DNA of 10,533 bases, taken from the NCBI GenBank assembly GCA_024196135.1, contig JAMQCK010001056.1:2019-12551 (forward strand). Direction: 5' to 3'. This DNA comes from Pleurotus ostreatus/Saccharomyces cerevisiae fusant (lineage: Eukaryota > Opisthokonta). The notes under the pieces were generated by a model, which had not been told where the DNA came from, did not search any database, and was given only the letters and a program-made list of their open reading frames with translations. A program made the translations under genes and the position numbers. This document shows positions 7,579 through 10,533 of this stretch, one piece after another; within the stretch, counting starts at the first letter, position 1, and each line of letters begins with the position of its first letter.

Positions 7579-7638
7579 GTGAGAGGTGCGCTTCCCCTCT
7601 CGCTGCTCTTTGACGCTCCCCGCTGACTCCCCCTGCAG
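7579..7638 (+). other. Possible intron after the microprotein stop
   Basis: GTGAGA at 7579, CTGAC at 7623-7627 and CTGCAG ending at 7638 give a 60-nt intron in the 3'UTR. A second donor, GTAGAC at 7551, overlaps the stop codon; using it would remove the stop and replace the final Lys by a tail of about 28 residues. The GTGAGA donor is the better match. Confidence 0.4.
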
Positions 7639-7765
7639 CAGACCCTCCGCGCTACCATTCGGCACCCGCGCTTCGTCCCCGGCCTCCCGCGAATCCGTGC
7701 CCTCATCCATCATCATCTCATGATCGCAAGCTCACTCATCACGATTCCCCGCCTTCATCATCAGC

Positions 7766-8162
7766 ATGTACCACCACCCCTACCCATATCTATTGCCTGC
7801 ATCGCGGCTCACGCCGCGTATCGCATATCACACGCCCTCGCTGTGCATCGCTCGCCCCCCGCGCGTCTCTTCGCAACCATCTGCAATCTGCTATCCACGA
7901 GCAGCGCGCCGCATCCAGCGATTGCATGCCGATCCTGGCTTCTATCTGGACAGCCACCACTCGCGCCGCCGTATACCCCCGCAGAAGAAGATGGAGAAGC
8001 AGCAGAAGCCTCGGCTGGCAGCCGATGTGCGGATCCTCATCACTTGGTGACTTTCATCGCGAAGTCCTTCAGCGCATGATCGCAGGCCTTCGCGAACTCA
8101 GCTACGAGCTCAACACTGCCCATCCCAACTCGCCCGCTCCAGCATCGCGAGGCCTGCTCTGA
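7766..8162 (+). CDS. Hypothetical small protein, weakly supported (two exons)
   Basis: From an ATG at 7766 the frame reads to 8026 and then, after removing 8027-8072, to a stop at 8160-8162, giving 116 aa. The proposed 46-nt intron has GTGCGG, TGAC and TTCAG and joins two frames in phase 0. The later part looks coding: KKMEKQQKPRLAAD joins RMIAGLRELSYELNTAHP, a likely amphipathic helix. The first 60 residues are rich in Pro, Ser, Arg and His and look like noncoding sequence, so the true start or an upstream exon may differ. It might belong to the transcript of the 49-aa gene as its 3' part. I do not recognise it. Confidence 0.25.
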
Positions 8163-8720
8163 AAGGCAAATGCCAGCATGTTCTTAGAGGCTACCCGCCG
8201 CGCTAGACGCAGCGAGCGCAGGCACGCACCACCACGCACTGTACTTGTATATTTGTTCTCCTGTATCTATTGTGTATTTCTATCGCGTACGTGACTGGAA
8301 GTGCTATCAGTATCTGCTTGTCTCTGCTCCTTTGGTGTGATATCGTATGATGTGATTGAAGTCGTGGTCATCCTTCGGAAATCTTGTAAGCATCTTCCTT
8401 CCTCCGAAGCTCTTTGAGAGATTATGGCACTGTGAAAGATATGGATGCCTCTTGAGAGACGATCAGAAAGCGATAAGGCGTGATCAATTTGCGCCAGGAC
8501 CTGTGCTGAAAGACGGGGAGCCTGAAAGAAGCGCGGATTGCGCGAATGTTTGCGTGTGTTGTGTGCGCACGTGGTACGTTTATGACTTTCCGAAGTTCAA
8601 AGCCTTCCGCATGGAGTTGCTCGAGTGAGTAGCTTGACGCACCGAGACGACGCACTATGCAGCAATGAGGGAAAGTCCTATCCTCTTGCGTGCACGCCTT
8701 GCGCTTAACTCGACCAGGAC
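8163..8720 (+). other. Likely 3'UTR end, then spacer
   Basis: Positions 8236-8290 are T-rich with TGTATAT-like words (TTGTATATTTG, CTGTATC, TGTGTATT), a composition common at fungal polyadenylation regions. No AATAAA is present. The remaining stretch to 8720 has an open frame at 8356-8628 that lacks coding character, and I see nothing else in it. Confidence 0.35.
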
Positions 8721-8792
8721 GTCCGATACTCAGCGGATGGCAGCGTCCAATACCCAGCAAATGGCAGCGTCCAATACCCAGCAAATGGCAAC
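8721..8792. repeat. 24-bp tandem repeat, three copies
   Basis: Units at 8721-8744, 8745-8768 and 8769-8792 begin GTCCAATACCCAGCAAATGG. Copies 2 and 3 differ at one base; copy 1 differs from copy 2 at four. The period is a multiple of three, but the frames crossing it are not convincing coding sequence. Confidence 0.85.
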
Positions 8793-9473
8793 ATACATTC
8801 CAACCAACAGGCTGTATACAAAATACAAAACAGGGCAGCTATACGATCCAAAAGCAGCATTAGTGTATGCGCGTGCGATAAACAGAAGGGGGGAAGGGGG
8901 TTGGGTGATAATGGGAAGACAGGCGCCTGTGAGAACACGAATGCGCATGTGAGATAAAAACAAACGCCAGTGAGAATAGATGCGCCAATGAAAGATGTCT
9001 GGGACGCAGGAACACAGATGTGGCACAGGACGACAGAAGGAAGAAGAAAGGGAAGAGAACTACACATGTCGTATGTCAACAAATAGATAGATACGTTGTA
9101 TGTCTGACGAGCAGTTCTAAGTACACGGGGAGGCGGGAGGTGGGGAGGGGTGCACCGAAGTGCGTGAGGTAGTGCACCGAGGTGCAAGAAGTGGTGCGCC
9201 GGGGAGGGGTGGCACACCACAAATTTGTGAGGTAGCGCAACAGGGTAACGCGACCGCAGGGGGAGGGGAGTGTTGGGAGGTAGGGAGAAAGAGAAAAAAG
9301 AAAAGCACCACGTCAGGATATACAAAGCACCGGCGCACCGAGCCAGCGAACGTGTCCAAAGTCCCCAAGAGAGAAGTAGGCTATAGCATAGGAGATATAA
9401 CATCGCGGAGGTGCGCGTGGGCGCCACAAGGAGGGAGTCGCGCGCTTGACCCTCAGACTTGCGCGCCACCAAG
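8793..9473. other. 3' flank of the Zn2Cys6 gene; no supported gene
   Basis: The plus strand is rich in G and A here, so the minus strand, on which the downstream end of the Zn2Cys6 gene lies, is C/T-rich. A long minus-strand open frame (9472-8705) consists mostly of Leu, Pro, Ser and Phe and is explained by this composition. A short repeat at 9150-9193 is listed separately. Confidence 0.4.
9150..9193. repeat. 22-bp tandem repeat, about two copies
   Basis: GTGCACCGAAGTGC (9150-9163) recurs as GTGCACCGAGGTGC (9172-9185), giving a 22-nt period; a third copy starting at 9194 is degenerate. Each unit contains the palindrome GTGCAC. No function can be read from it. Confidence 0.6.
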
Positions 9474-10530
9474 TCAGGGCCCCACCCCGACCGGCGGCAC
9501 CTCCGCGAGCGCGTTGATCGACACGTCGGTCTTCATTTTCTTCGGCGGTCGCATGGTGTCGAGGACGTCGATAGGGCGCTTGAGGGGATGCGGGGGAGAG
9601 TGGAGGCCGGAGAGCGGGCGGTGGTTAGCGTCGTCGTCGGCTTGGGCGGGAGGGGAGCCAGATGCCTCCGTGGGCGCCTTCGATACGGTCCCCTTTCGTG
9701 GAGCCCGCTTCGCGCCGTTCGACTGCCGCCGGTCGTTCGCGTAGTGACAGGGCAACGACTTGCGCGCGCAACTGGAGCAGGACGGCATGCCACCGTCGCA
9801 TTTTGTCTTGCGAGCTGAAATTCGCGTCAGCGATCTATCATCGAAAAAATTCGTTGAATTACTCACATCGACAAAGGTCGCAGGCGACCACCTTTGGGCC
9901 CGACGACGTCAATCGCCCAGTGCCCGACTTGCCTGGCACAGTCGCCGCTCGCTTCCTCGCTGGCGGCGCTTGCATCTGCTCCCTCGAATCCGGCGGCCTC
10001 TGCTGCAGCTCGCGCTCGCGCATCACCTGCTCCCCCCTCATGCCCTGCCCAGGCGCGTCCCTCACCATCGGCGACAACCCACCCACGCCCAACCCCCGCA
10101 TCCCCGGCGCGGACCGCGTCTCCTGCGACGTCGGCGACCCCCGCGGCAGCAGCGTCTCGATATGCGGCAATTCATTGTCCGGGAACATGCTCCTCCCGGG
10201 CGGTCCCCGCGGCAGCGCGAATCCGTTCTCCTGCATCTGCATCGGGTTGAAGCCCTTGCCGTCCTGCATCGAGGGCGGGAAGCCCTTGTCGCTGCGCGCG
10301 AGCGCGGTGATGGGCGGCAGCGTCGGCCCGTCGTACGCGTTGTGCGGGCTGTGGTCGTACGCGTGCTGCTGCTGCTGCTCCGCGGCGTTCGAGGCCCTCC
10401 GCTCGGCGGCGTTGCTCGCCCTCCGCGCCGGGTGGTGTTGATCCGCGGCGTTGGATTGCCTTCGGGATGGTGGCGCTCCGGGTGACAGCTGGATCTGTTT
10501 GTTGTCAAGGTCGCCTGATGGCTCGCCCAT
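9474..10530 (-). CDS. Zn2Cys6 (GAL4-type) DNA-binding protein with internal zinc cluster
   Basis: Exons 10530-9867 and 9814-9474 are joined across a 52-nt intron (GTGAGT, CTGAC, TTTCAG) that splits the zinc cluster. The result is 334 aa. The cluster is CDLCRSRKTKC then CDGGMPSCSSCARKSLPC, residues 217-244, with the exact spacing CX2CX6CX6CX2CX6C of fungal binuclear zinc transcription factors. The N-terminal 216 residues are disordered, with RRxSNAA repeats (23-50), a short Gln run and Pro/Gly-rich parts. The C-terminus has basic patches (AKRAPRK, RPPKKMKTD) that could be nuclear localisation signals. There is no visible coiled-coil dimerisation segment and no fungal-specific middle homology domain, so it is short for the class. 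The ATG is three bases from the window edge, so upstream exons or an earlier start cannot be excluded. Target genes are unknown. Confidence 0.85.
10381..10464 (-). repeat. RRxSNAA repeats and Gln run in the Zn2Cys6 protein
   Basis: Residues 23-29, 36-42 and 44-50 read RRQSNAA, RRASNAA and RRASNAA, followed by a short Gln run (52-55). RRxS matches the consensus for cAMP-dependent protein kinase. A related RRQSNG occurs again just after the zinc cluster (250-255). Phosphorylation is inferred from the motif only. Confidence 0.8.
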
Positions 10531-10533
10531 AAC

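Noticed and set aside
8356..8628. A 90-codon plus-strand open frame
   Set aside because: Its composition is not coding-like and it follows a probable polyadenylation region without a promoter of its own.
8705..9472. A 255-codon minus-strand open frame with hydrophobic stretches that could look like membrane segments
   Set aside because: The hydrophobicity follows from C/T-rich DNA, it contains low-complexity repeats, and it lies where the 3'UTR of the Zn2Cys6 gene is expected.
10366..10380. CTG/CAG repeat as a possible unstable trinucleotide tract
   Set aside because: It has only about five units and encodes a short Gln run; this is ordinary for fungal transcription factors.
9662..10485. 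Two long plus-strand open frames (9662-10441 and 9760-10485)
   Set aside because: They are antisense to the Zn2Cys6 gene, whose exact cysteine spacing across a canonical intron is decisive.

Overview
The window looks like nuclear DNA of a filamentous basidiomycete, most likely an Agaricomycete. It is GC-rich, its introns are about 46-62 nt with GTRNGY-type donors and CTGAC/CTAAC branch sites, and it carries a fungal septin and a fungal-type Zn2Cys6 protein. No tRNA, rRNA, CRISPR array or prokaryotic operon is visible.

Layout. (1) Positions 50-2327, minus strand: a five-exon gene for an unusually long septin GTPase (688 aa in my model), with all the septin G-domain landmarks separated by long disordered insertions. 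(2) 2328-3665: septin upstream region with no convincing gene. (3) 3666-7070: a 3.4-kb repeat-rich segment. It is bounded by a 20-bp inverted pair (18/20 identical), dotted with GTGATCAC palindromes, and contains seven exact copies plus one near copy of the 10-mer CAAGACACGC on both strands, several forming hairpins. It has the look of a degenerate, possibly nested, non-autonomous DNA transposon. It holds exon-like fragments, one block with signals on both strands, but no recognisable transposase. (4) 7212-8163: a compact promoter (CCAAT plus TATAAAA), a 5'UTR intron and a 49-aa Cys-rich microprotein ending in a CX2CX5HX3C motif. A weaker second small reading frame follows. (5) 8164-9473: spacer with two short tandem repeats. 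(6) 9474-10530, minus strand: a two-exon Zn2Cys6 protein whose zinc cluster is internal and preceded by RRxSNAA repeats; its 5' end may lie outside the window.

The three supported genes show no sign of acting together; this is ordinary eukaryotic gene order interrupted by a mobile-element-like segment. The items most worth a second look are the repeat segment, the microprotein, and a septin intron that appears to use a GC donor. All gene models are my own splicing by eye, without homology searches.
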